A stretch of 64,000 nucleotides of DNA from Desulfobacter sp. Its GTDB lineage: Bacteria; Desulfobacterota; Desulfobacteria; Desulfobacterales; Desulfobacteraceae. The stretch lies in the NCBI GenBank assembly GCA_028768525.1, contig CP054837.1:496001-560000 (forward strand). The letters run 5' to 3'. The position numbers and the translations under genes were made by a program. This document shows positions 1 through 7,974 of the stretch, one piece after another. Each line of letters starts with the position of its first letter. Position 1 is the stretch's first letter. The notes beneath the pieces are model-generated. The model saw only the letters and a program-made list of their open reading frames with translations. It was not told where the DNA came from and made no database searches.

Positions 1-19
1 AATGGAAAAAGGAGACACC

Positions 20-826
20 ATGCCCCTTGGGAAGGGAAGGCAAACAAGGAAGAAACTCGGAATAGCCGCGGCTGCGGCTGTCACGGCCCTTGTTTTCTTC
101 CTGGTCTTCCAGAATCCATCAGGTGAGAAAGCCCCATCCCGGACAGACACCGGTTCCCAAGCACCGGCCGCCCCCCAGGCGGATCAGCCCGGGGATATTG
201 TCATGGGGGAAATAGAAAAAAAGCCGGAGATAAATTACAGGAAATTAGACACGGACCAACCCCTGAAAGACCTGATGGCGGGCCGGAAACAGACTCTGGG
301 CATTAAAAAGAGCCTGGACATGATTGTCCAATCCGATGAGACCTTTACCGTGGGAAAAACCACCGTATCCATGAAAAAGATACTGGAAAAGGCCTTTACC
401 GGCCAGGGCCGCGTGTTTCAGGAAGAGATTTCAGAATCCGGCGCGGTTAGGCCCACAAAAATAACCGAATACGGTATTTATGTGGTACAGCCCGGAGACA
501 ATATCTGGAATATCCACTTCAGAATTCTCCGGGATTACTATGGCTCAAGGGGAATCGAACTGCAGGAGGCGGCGGATGAGCCCGGGGCCTCGGGCATGAG
601 TTCCGGCGTGGGTAAAATCCTTAAATTTTCGGAAACAATGGTGATCATCTACAACATGGTCGAAGAAAAGATCACCCGGGATATCAATTTGATCGAGCCG
701 CTGAGCAAAATCGTTGTCTATAACATGGACGCGGTGTTTGCTTTGCTTGAAGAAATCAGCTTTAACAATGTGGACAGGCTCCAGTTTGACGGACAGAACA
801 TCTGGATCCCTGCCAAAAAACGCTAA
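20..826 (+). CDS. Membrane-anchored protein with a LysM-like C-terminal half
   Basis: I chose the ATG at 20 because an AAAAAGGAG ribosome site sits just upstream; an in-frame ATG at 2 has none. The product has about 268 residues: a basic start, one hydrophobic segment near residues 13-30 (a signal anchor), a Pro/Ala-rich linker, then a soluble domain. The stretch YVVQPGDNIWNIHF near residue 155 resembles the opening of a LysM peptidoglycan-binding motif, and the end (FDGQNIWIPA) resembles its close. About 70 residues lie between them, so this is a degenerate or interrupted LysM. I infer a periplasmic, wall-associated protein. It reads into yajC with a short gap. I do not recognise a named family; the LysM reading is moderate. 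Confidence 0.6.
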   Translation: MPLGKGRQTRKKLGIAAAAAVTALVFFLVFQNPSGEKAPSRTDTGSQAPAAPQADQPGDIVMGEIEKKPEINYRKLDTDQPLKDLMAGRKQTLGIKKSLDMIVQSDETFTVGKTTVSMKKILEKAFTGQGRVFQEEISESGAVRPTKITEYGIYVVQPGDNIWNIHFRILRDYYGSRGIELQEAADEPGASGMSSGVGKILKFSETMVIIYNMVEEKITRDINLIEPLSKIVVYNMDAVFALLEEISFNNVDRLQFDGQNIWIPAKKR

Positions 827-855
827 TACTTTTATTATTTTTTAGGAGGAATACC

Positions 856-1200
856 TTGATCAGTACAGCATTTGCAATGGGCCCCACCGGCGGACAAGCA
901 GCAGGACAGGCAGGCGGACTTGCCGGCTTCTTGCCCATTATCATTCTTTTTGCCATTTTTTACTTCCTTTTGATCCGGCCCCAGCAGAAAAAAGCCAAAG
1001 AACACAGAGAGATGATCAACAACCTCAAAAAAGGCAACCGCGTCATCACCTCCGGCGGCATCTACGGCACCATCACCTCCCTTGATGATACCACCCTCGG
1101 CATTGAAATTGCCGAAAAGGTTAAAATCAAAATCTCAAGGGGAAATGTCGCCGCACTGGTCACGGAAAATGAACCGGCCCAGAAATCAAAAGAAAAATAA
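856..1200 (+). CDS. yajC: Preprotein translocase subunit YajC
   Basis: A single-span inner membrane protein that associates with SecDF in the Sec translocon. The 114-residue product has a Gly/Ala-rich start, one hydrophobic segment (about residues 22-40), the family signature FLLIRPQQKKAKEH right after it, and a cytoplasmic domain with GNRVITSGGIYG. The start is TTG at 856, supported by AGGAGGA ending at 850. The gene lies directly upstream of secD and secF, the classical order, so identification is secure. Confidence 0.96.
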   Translation: MISTAFAMGPTGGQAAGQAGGLAGFLPIIILFAIFYFLLIRPQQKKAKEHREMINNLKKGNRVITSGGIYGTITSLDDTTLGIEIAEKVKIKISRGNVAALVTENEPAQKSKEK

Positions 1201-1225
1201 ATAATATCCTTCAGGAGTGTTGAGA

Positions 1226-2800
1226 TTGAAACTATTTACCTTTAAACGCGTATTGAGCCTGGGAATTGTGATTGCTGCCGTTGTCTGCCTCCTTCCCACC
1301 TTTACCGATACCTGGCCCCATAAAAAGATCAACCTGGGGCTGGATCTCCAGGGGGGGATGCATCTGGTTCTCGAAGTTCAAAATGAAAAAGCCGTTGAAG
1401 CTGAGGTTGAGCGCACCATTGCCGAACTGAAGAAAGACCTGAGGTCTAAGGGCATCAAACACCTGGGCATCACCCGGACGCCGGACAACCAGATCTCGGC
1501 CAAAATTTCCGGCACAGACAGCCGGCAGGGTGTTGAGAAACTGCTGTCAGAAGATTATGCCAACCTGACCATTCCCTCCGTGGAAACCATAGAGGACGGC
1601 CTTGCCTTTACCCTGGCCCTGCCCGACGAGGAAACGGCAAACATCAAAAAAATGGCCACTGAACAGGCCCTTGAAACCATCCGGAACCGGATTGACGAAT
1701 TCGGCGTGAGTGAACCGGACATCCGCATCCAGGGGGACAACAGAATCCTGCTCCAGTTGCCGGGTATCCAGGATCCTGACCGGGCAAAGGGACTCATCGG
1801 CAAAACCGCCCAGCTGACCTTTCAGCTGGTGAACGACGAGGCCGACGTCAATGCCGCGCTTAAAGGCAACCCGCCCGTTGGATCCGAAATCCTATACCAG
1901 CACAGAACGGATCCCAACTCCGGCGCGACCACCAATGTTCCCTTTCTCATCAAAAAACAGGTGTTGCTGGACGGCAGCCTGCTCACCAACGCCCGGGTGG
2001 AATTCGACCAGTTTCAGCAGCCCCAGGTTGGAATTGAATTCAACCGCAAGGGGGCCCGGATTTTTGACAGGATCACGGCCAAAAACGTAAACAAACGCCT
2101 GGCCATTGTTCTGGACAAGAACGTCTACTCCGCCCCCAATATCCAGGAGCGGATCGCCGGCGGCAAGGCCAGGATCACCGGCCAGTTCTCCATGAACGAA
2201 GCCAAAGACCTTGCCATTGCACTGCGGGCCGGCTCCCTGCCCGCCCCGGTCAAAATCATTGAAGAACGGACCGTCGGTCCCACCCTGGGTGCGGATTCCG
2301 TACGCATGGGCCTGATGTCCATGGTGGTCGGTTTCACCCTGGTCATCGCCTTCATGGTGGTGTACTACAAAACCGCCGGCATCATTGCCGACCTGGCCCT
2401 GATTGTGAATATTATCCTCATCGGAGGGGGACTTGCCGCCTTCCAGGCCACCCTGACCCTGCCGGGCATTGCCGGCATCATCCTGACCATCGGTATGGCC
2501 GTTGATGCCAACGTCATCATCTTTGAACGAATACGGGAAGAACTGAGGGCGGGAAGAACGCCCCTGGCAGCCGTACACACCGGGTACGAACGGGCGACCC
2601 TGACCATCATGGACGCCAACGTCACCACCCTGATCGCCGCCATTGTTCTGTTCCAGTTCGGCACCGGCCCCATCAAGGGCTTTGCCGTGACGCTGGGCCT
2701 GGGTATCGTGGCCAGTCTTTTTACTGCCCTGGTATTGTCCAAGAGTCTGTACAACATGATTCTTCAGAACAACCCCACTACTTCTACCCTTAGCATATAA
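1226..2800 (+). CDS. secD: Protein translocase subunit SecD
   Basis: SecD works with SecF to pull exported proteins across the inner membrane using the proton gradient. The sequence has an N-terminal membrane segment, the family motif GLDLQGGMHLVLEV near residue 35, a large periplasmic region, and five hydrophobic segments in the last 190 residues, including the conserved GIILTIGMAVDANVIIFERI stretch. The reading frame is open from a GTG at 1217, but AGGAG at 1213-1217 would overlap that codon; TTG at 1226 has ideal spacing and gives a start MKLFTFKR. The length (about 524) is normal. secF follows after 13 bases. Confidence 0.96.
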   Translation: MKLFTFKRVLSLGIVIAAVVCLLPTFTDTWPHKKINLGLDLQGGMHLVLEVQNEKAVEAEVERTIAELKKDLRSKGIKHLGITRTPDNQISAKISGTDSRQGVEKLLSEDYANLTIPSVETIEDGLAFTLALPDEETANIKKMATEQALETIRNRIDEFGVSEPDIRIQGDNRILLQLPGIQDPDRAKGLIGKTAQLTFQLVNDEADVNAALKGNPPVGSEILYQHRTDPNSGATTNVPFLIKKQVLLDGSLLTNARVEFDQFQQPQVGIEFNRKGARIFDRITAKNVNKRLAIVLDKNVYSAPNIQERIAGGKARITGQFSMNEAKDLAIALRAGSLPAPVKIIEERTVGPTLGADSVRMGLMSMVVGFTLVIAFMVVYYKTAGIIADLALIVNIILIGGGLAAFQATLTLPGIAGIILTIGMAVDANVIIFERIREELRAGRTPLAAVHTGYERATLTIMDANVTTLIAAIVLFQFGTGPIKGFAVTLGLGIVASLFTALVLSKSLYNMILQNNPTTSTLSI

Positions 2801-2813
2801 AGGAACCTGTATA

Positions 2814-3848
2814 ATGCAGTTTTTCAAGTCTGATGTTAATATAGACTTTATCGGCAAGCAGAAAATCGCGGCATGCTTTTCCGCACTGCTGATCCTGGCC
2901 GGTCTTGTGTCACTGGTTATTCACAAGGGTCCCAACTACGGCATTGACTTTGCCGGCGGGTCCCTGGTCCAGGTCAAATTCACCCAGGCTGTGGATGTCA
3001 GCGATATCCGCAGCGGCCTTGGCGAACTGGGGCTCAAGGATGTATCCGTGCAGGGATTCGGCGCCGTTGAAAACAACGAATACCTCATCCGCACCTCCAA
3101 TGCCCACGCCTTCAGCGACAACCTGGAATCTGCCATCAACTCCGGCCTTGAAACGGCCACCAAACTGGTTCCAGAAATCCGCCGGGTGGAAATGGTCGGC
3201 CCCCAGGTGGGAGACGACCTGAAGAAAAAGGCCCTGCTGGCCATTTTCTACTCCCTGCTCTTCATCACCATTTATATTTCAGGCCGCTTTGAACAAAAAT
3301 GGACCATTGCCGGCATCACTGCCGGAGCATTGATGACCGCCGTATATTTTCTGTCGGTATTCAATGTGTCCATGCCCTTTCTGATCGGTGCGGCCCTGGC
3401 CGTTTCCCTGGCCCTGTTCTGGACCCTCAGGTTCCAGTATGCCATGGGGGCCATTGTCGCCCTGATGCACGATGTGTTTATCACTGTGGGTATTTTCTCT
3501 ATCCTGGACCTTGATGTGTCCCTGCCCATCATTGCAGCGCTGCTGACCATCATCGGTTACTCCCTCAATGACACCATCATCGTTTTCGACCGGATCAGGG
3601 AAAACCTCAAGGGCAACACCGATCCGTCGGCAGTGCCCAAATTGGCCAATAAAAGTATCAATGAAACCCTGTCAAGAACGATTCTGACATCCCTGACCAC
3701 CCTGGTTGTGCTGTTTGCCCTCTTCTTTCTGGGCGGTGAAATTATCCATAATTTTGCCTTTGCAATGATCATCGGTGTACTCATTGGTACCTATTCATCG
3801 ATTTTTGTTGCCACCCCGGTGGTACTCGCAGCCCAACACAAAGGATAA
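2814..3848 (+). CDS. secF: Protein translocase subunit SecF, with an inserted membrane hairpin
   Basis: Partner of SecD. Signature features: DFAGGS near residue 45 after the first membrane segment, the periplasmic domain, then IGYSLNDTIIVFDRIREN in the membrane part. The protein is longer (344) than most SecF. Between the usual second and third membrane segments, after RFE at 158-160 and before RFQYAMGAIVALMHD at 206, there are about 45 extra residues that form two further hydrophobic segments. This gives eight predicted spans instead of six. The reading frame is intact and the RBS AAAGGAA is good, so this is not an assembly error on its face. Whether the insertion is lineage-wide cannot be judged here. 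Confidence 0.95.
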   Translation: MQFFKSDVNIDFIGKQKIAACFSALLILAGLVSLVIHKGPNYGIDFAGGSLVQVKFTQAVDVSDIRSGLGELGLKDVSVQGFGAVENNEYLIRTSNAHAFSDNLESAINSGLETATKLVPEIRRVEMVGPQVGDDLKKKALLAIFYSLLFITIYISGRFEQKWTIAGITAGALMTAVYFLSVFNVSMPFLIGAALAVSLALFWTLRFQYAMGAIVALMHDVFITVGIFSILDLDVSLPIIAALLTIIGYSLNDTIIVFDRIRENLKGNTDPSAVPKLANKSINETLSRTILTSLTTLVVLFALFFLGGEIIHNFAFAMIIGVLIGTYSSIFVATPVVLAAQHKG

Positions 3849-3851
3849 TAC

Positions 3852-4508
3852 ATGCTTCCGGCAAAACGCATCTGGTTCATATCCGTTTTGATCATACCGG
3901 CACTGCTTGTGCTGCCTGCCTGCGGTGTCTTCGCCCCCAAACCCGAAGCCACCCCAACGGCGGAATCCGGACTGCCGGACCAGGAAGGGTCACCGGAGCA
4001 GCCGGTCACCGCCGCCCCGGAATCGGCACAGATCGAATCCCTTGAACAGAAAATCGATTTGCTGGAAGACAAAATCCATATCCTTGAAAGCCAGCTGGCC
4101 GGTCAGAAGAAAGTGGTGTACACCATCGAATATTCTGATCCGGCCCAGCTTTATAAAAAAGCGAGGACCCTGCTGCTGGCTAAGGAATACAACAATGCAG
4201 CAGACCTTTTTACCACCTTTGCCCAAAAGCACCCGGACCACAGCCTGGCAGACAATGCCGTGTACTGGCTGGGGGAATGCCGGTACACCACGGGCCAATA
4301 TAAAGAGGCGGTCACCGTTTTCAAATCCCTGGTAAAATCCTACCCCAAGGCGGAAAAAGTACCGGACGCCCTGCTCAAGACGGGCTATGCCTACCTCTCC
4401 CTGGACGACATCAACCGGGCCAGCCACTATTTGACCCTGGTAATTAAAAAACACCCCTTTTCCCCGGCGGCAGAAAAGGCCCAGATCAAGCTCAAAGAAT
4501 TTCAATAA
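3852..4508 (+). CDS. CpoB/YbgF-like TPR lipoprotein
   Basis: A 218-residue envelope protein. It begins with a signal sequence ending in a lipobox (VLPAC, Cys near residue 24), followed by a Pro/Glu-rich linker, a coiled coil (about residues 58-82) and three TPR-like repeats with the pattern found in CpoB/YbgF (KARTLLLAKEYNNAADLFTT; AVYWLGECRYTTGQYKEAV; GYAYLSLDDINRASHYLTLV). CpoB coordinates outer membrane constriction with peptidoglycan synthesis through the Tol-Pal system. No tol or pal gene is next to it here; it sits three bases after secF and before dprA. It could equally be a BamD-like or generic TPR lipoprotein. Confidence 0.75.
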   Translation: MLPAKRIWFISVLIIPALLVLPACGVFAPKPEATPTAESGLPDQEGSPEQPVTAAPESAQIESLEQKIDLLEDKIHILESQLAGQKKVVYTIEYSDPAQLYKKARTLLLAKEYNNAADLFTTFAQKHPDHSLADNAVYWLGECRYTTGQYKEAVTVFKSLVKSYPKAEKVPDALLKTGYAYLSLDDINRASHYLTLVIKKHPFSPAAEKAQIKLKEFQ

Positions 4509-4523
4509 ACCGAGGGGCACCCC

Positions 4524-5645
4524 ATGGAGCCGCTGACGGATACATACCTGCCATGGTTCATTCTCAGGGAGATCCCCGGCCTGAACAACAGGGTGCTCAA
4601 AGGGCTCATCCAAAAATTCAAAACTCCGGACGCAGCTTTCGGCGCCTCCCCCAAAAGCCTCGCCGCCGTCAAGGGCTTAGGCCCCAAGGGGATGCGGGCA
4701 TTGTCACGCCACAGAGAGTATAAAAAAAAAGCATTGGCGGTTCTGGGCCGCGTTCAGCGGGCCGGGCTTAACATCGTCACCCTGTCCGACACTGAATACC
4801 CTGCCCTGTTAAAAAAAATCAATGATCCCCCCCTGTTTCTAACATACGCCGGCACCCTTGACGGCCGGGCGCCCTGCATCTCCATTGTGGGATCGCGCAA
4901 GGCCACCCGGTACGGGCGGGACACGGCAGAACACCTGGCAGGCTGCCTCAGCAACAGGGGATTTACCGTTGTCAGCGGCATGGCCCTGGGAATAGACACC
5001 GCCGCCCACAAAGGGGCATTGAATGCCCGGGGAAGGACAGCTGCGGTGCTTGGATCAGGGTTGTGCCGGATTTATCCCAGGCAGAACCATTCCCTTTACC
5101 AGAAAATTGCCGAGCATGGGACCGCCCTGTCGGAGTTCGCTCCGGACACCCCGCCCCTGCCAGGCTATTTTCCACTGCGCAACCGGATCATCGCAGGCAT
5201 GTCCGTGGGCACCATCGTCGTGGAGGCGGCTGAAAAAAGCGGTTCGTTGATCACGGCCCGGCTGGCCGGAGAATATAACCGGGAAGTGTTTGCCGTGCCG
5301 GGCTCCATCAGGTCAAACACCAGCCGGGGCACCCATGCCCTGATCCGCCAGGGGGCCAAACTCATTGAGAATGAAAAGGATATCATTGATGAACTGGGGC
5401 ATCTCGTACACGAAGAACCGTCAAAAGACGAAAAATGCACTCCCGGGAAAAATCCCAAACCGGTTATGGACAAACACCAGTCATTAATATATAACCTGCT
5501 GGACCCATACCCTGTGCACATTGACGATATTTCGGCCGGCACAGGCCTTGAAAGCCATGTGACGGCCGCGGCCCTCCTTGACATGGAATTGTCGGGACTT
5601 ATATTGCGGCACCCGGGAAACTACTATTCAAAATCGGAGGAGTAA
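4524..5645 (+). CDS. dprA: DNA-processing protein DprA
   Basis: DprA (Smf) binds single-stranded DNA taken up during transformation and loads RecA. The 373-residue product has an N-terminal HhH/SAM-like part (GPKGMRALSRH), then the Rossmann-like core with IVGSRKATRYG, VVSGMALGIDTAAHKGAL, AAVLGSGLCRIYPRQN, FPLRNRIIAGMS and SGSLITARLAGEYNREVFAV, and a C-terminal winged-helix region (about residues 315-370). All family blocks are present. It starts 15 bases after the previous gene and is followed after two bases by topA, an association frequent in bacteria. The nearby pilus locus makes natural uptake imaginable, but no other competence gene is visible. Confidence 0.95.
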   Translation: MEPLTDTYLPWFILREIPGLNNRVLKGLIQKFKTPDAAFGASPKSLAAVKGLGPKGMRALSRHREYKKKALAVLGRVQRAGLNIVTLSDTEYPALLKKINDPPLFLTYAGTLDGRAPCISIVGSRKATRYGRDTAEHLAGCLSNRGFTVVSGMALGIDTAAHKGALNARGRTAAVLGSGLCRIYPRQNHSLYQKIAEHGTALSEFAPDTPPLPGYFPLRNRIIAGMSVGTIVVEAAEKSGSLITARLAGEYNREVFAVPGSIRSNTSRGTHALIRQGAKLIENEKDIIDELGHLVHEEPSKDEKCTPGKNPKPVMDKHQSLIYNLLDPYPVHIDDISAGTGLESHVTAAALLDMELSGLILRHPGNYYSKSEE

Positions 5646-5647
5646 AA

Positions 5648-7933
5648 TTGACAAAACCCCTAATTATTGTGGAATCCCCAACCAAAATCAAAACCCTTAA
5701 AAAGTACGTGGGCAAGGGATACAATGTGGCGGCCTCTGCCGGCCACATCCGGGATCTGCCGCCCAAAACCCTGGGGATTGATGTGGATGACAATTTTAAG
5801 GCAAAATATGTCAATATAAAAGACAAATCCAAAATCATTTCCAACCTGAAAAAAACCGCCAAGGATACCTTGGACGTCTACCTTGCCCCTGACCCGGACC
5901 GCGAGGGGGAAGCCATTGCCTTCCACATCATGGATGTGCTTAAAAAAAAGGGGCGCAGGTTCCACCGGGTGCTCATCCACGAGTTAACCAAAAAGGGAAT
6001 CACCGATGCCCTGGAAAAAACCCTTGAACCTGACGTGGATAAATATGACGCCCAGCAGGCCCGGCGAAAACTGGACCGGCTGGTGGGCTACCAGATATCC
6101 CCTCTTCTGTGGCAGAAGGTCCAGCGGGGCCTGAGCGCCGGCCGCGTCCAATCCGTGGCCGTTAAAATCATCTGTGACAGGGAACGGGAAATCCGCAGGT
6201 TTGAGCCCGAAGAATACTGGACCATTACCACCGACCTCATGGCAGAGGCACCGCCGGAGTTCAACGCCGCCCTGACACGGATTTCAGGAAAAAAGGCCCA
6301 GATTTCCAACGGTGAACAGGCTGCGGCCATTGTGGCCGACCTTGAGGCGGCCCAGTTCATGGTGGATGAAATCAAGAAAAAAACCGTTAAACGGAATCCC
6401 CTGCCCCCGTTTATCACCAGTAAACTCCAGCAGGACGCCATCAACCGGCTGCGGTTCTCCGCCAAAAAAACCATGGTGGTGGCCCAGCAGCTCTATGAAG
6501 GTATTGAAATCGGAACCGGCGGCCCTGAAGGTCTGATCACCTACATGCGTACTGACTCCACCCGTATCGCCCCGGAAGCGGCCCAGGAGGCCATGACCCT
6601 CATCGCCAGCGAATACGGACAGGGCTATGCCCTGAACGCCCCCAGGTATTTCAAAAATAAAAACAAGGCCCAGGATGCCCATGAGGCCATCCGGCCCACC
6701 TCGGTATACAATACCCCGGACAAATTAAAATCCTTTCTGACCGAAGACCAGTTCAAGCTCTATGACCTGATCTGGAAGCGGTTTGTGGCCTCCCAGATGG
6801 CCCAGGCCCAGATTGACCAGAAATCCATACTGATCAAGGCCGGTGAAAAATATCTTTTTTCCGTATCAGGCTCCACTGTCAAATTCGACGGCTTTATGCG
6901 CCTGTACGCCACCCAGGACAAGGACAAGGAAAAAGACATCCAGTCCCTGCCCCCGGTGGAGGAAGGGGCAACCCTCAGCACCCGGAAAATTAATCCCAAA
7001 CAGCATTTTACCAAACCGCCGCCCCGGTATTCAGAAGCCTCCCTGGTCAAGGAACTGGAAAAAAACGGCATCGGCAGGCCCTCCACCTATGCCTCCATTC
7101 TCGGAGTTATCCAGGACAAAGGCTATGTTGAACTCATCAAACGGTATTTTGTGCCCAGTGAACTTGGGTTCATCGTTAACGATCTGCTGGTGACCTCCTT
7201 CCCAAATCTTCTGGACATTTCATTTACCGCCCAGATGGAAAACAACCTGGATGATGTGGAACAGGGCAAACTCAATGAAACCGCCCTGCTCAGGGATTTC
7301 TACGACGGATTCAAGACCACGCTGGACGATGCCAAGGACAACATGGTCAGCGTCAAGGGCGTGGGCATAGAAACCGGTATCTCCTGCCCCCAGTGCAGCA
7401 AACCGGTGAATATCAAGATAGGGCGCAACGGACATTTCCTGGCCTGTACCGGGTATCCTGATTGCAGTTTTACCTCCAATTACAATCGGGATGAAAAGGG
7501 TCAGATTTCCATTGTGGAAAAAATCCAGGACAGCGAACCGGTTAAGGACTGCCCGGAATGCGGCCAGCCCATGGTCAGAAAGGACGGACGTTTCGGCCTT
7601 TTCCTGGCCTGTACAGGTTACCCGGATTGCAAGCATACCGAATCCGTGGCCCAGGACCAGGCCAACACAGATACAGGGGTGCCCTGTCCTGAAAAAGGAT
7701 GCGAAGGCACCATTGTCGAAAAGAAATCCAAACGGGGAAAAGTATTCTACGGGTGTTCCAAATACCCGGACTGCGACTTTGCCTCCTGGGACAAACCCGT
7801 GGCCAAAACCTGTCCCCAATGCGATGGTGCCTATCTTGTTCAAAAGGAAACCAAACGGGACGGAAAATTTCTAAAATGCCCCAAAAAGGGATGCGGCTAC
7901 AAAGAATCCATTATCGAAAAAAAAGAAGAATAG
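5648..7933 (+). CDS. topA: DNA topoisomerase I (type IA)
   Basis: Relaxes negatively supercoiled DNA by cutting one strand through a tyrosine. The start is TTG at 5648 after AGGAG. The Toprim domain begins at residue 5 (IVESPTKIKTLKKYVG) and carries the metal site DPDREGEA at about residue 82. The catalytic tyrosine is in ITYMRTDST, about residue 299. The C-terminal 190 residues hold four Cys4 zinc-ribbon repeats (CPQC...CTGYPDC, CPEC...CTGYPDC, CPEKGC...CSKYPDC, CPQC...CPKKGC), the last more basic and Lys-rich. The length of 761 is typical of proteobacterial TopA with multiple zinc repeats. Confidence 0.98.
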   Translation: MTKPLIIVESPTKIKTLKKYVGKGYNVAASAGHIRDLPPKTLGIDVDDNFKAKYVNIKDKSKIISNLKKTAKDTLDVYLAPDPDREGEAIAFHIMDVLKKKGRRFHRVLIHELTKKGITDALEKTLEPDVDKYDAQQARRKLDRLVGYQISPLLWQKVQRGLSAGRVQSVAVKIICDREREIRRFEPEEYWTITTDLMAEAPPEFNAALTRISGKKAQISNGEQAAAIVADLEAAQFMVDEIKKKTVKRNPLPPFITSKLQQDAINRLRFSAKKTMVVAQQLYEGIEIGTGGPEGLITYMRTDSTRIAPEAAQEAMTLIASEYGQGYALNAPRYFKNKNKAQDAHEAIRPTSVYNTPDKLKSFLTEDQFKLYDLIWKRFVASQMAQAQIDQKSILIKAGEKYLFSVSGSTVKFDGFMRLYATQDKDKEKDIQSLPPVEEGATLSTRKINPKQHFTKPPPRYSEASLVKELEKNGIGRPSTYASILGVIQDKGYVELIKRYFVPSELGFIVNDLLVTSFPNLLDISFTAQMENNLDDVEQGKLNETALLRDFYDGFKTTLDDAKDNMVSVKGVGIETGISCPQCSKPVNIKIGRNGHFLACTGYPDCSFTSNYNRDEKGQISIVEKIQDSEPVKDCPECGQPMVRKDGRFGLFLACTGYPDCKHTESVAQDQANTDTGVPCPEKGCEGTIVEKKSKRGKVFYGCSKYPDCDFASWDKPVAKTCPQCDGAYLVQKETKRDGKFLKCPKKGCGYKESIIEKKEE

Positions 7934-7974
7934 GAAAAGAATAAAGGGCCGGGAGGATAAGGCCGCCGATATGG

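Noticed and set aside
1892..2857. Long minus-strand ORF of 321 residues opposite secD
   Set aside because: It is an antisense shadow: Gly/Asp-rich, low complexity, no RBS and no family resemblance, while secD on the other strand is certain.
7934..7974. Intergenic gap between topA and the hybrid kinase considered as a terminator
   Set aside because: No stem longer than a few pairs and no T-run were found.
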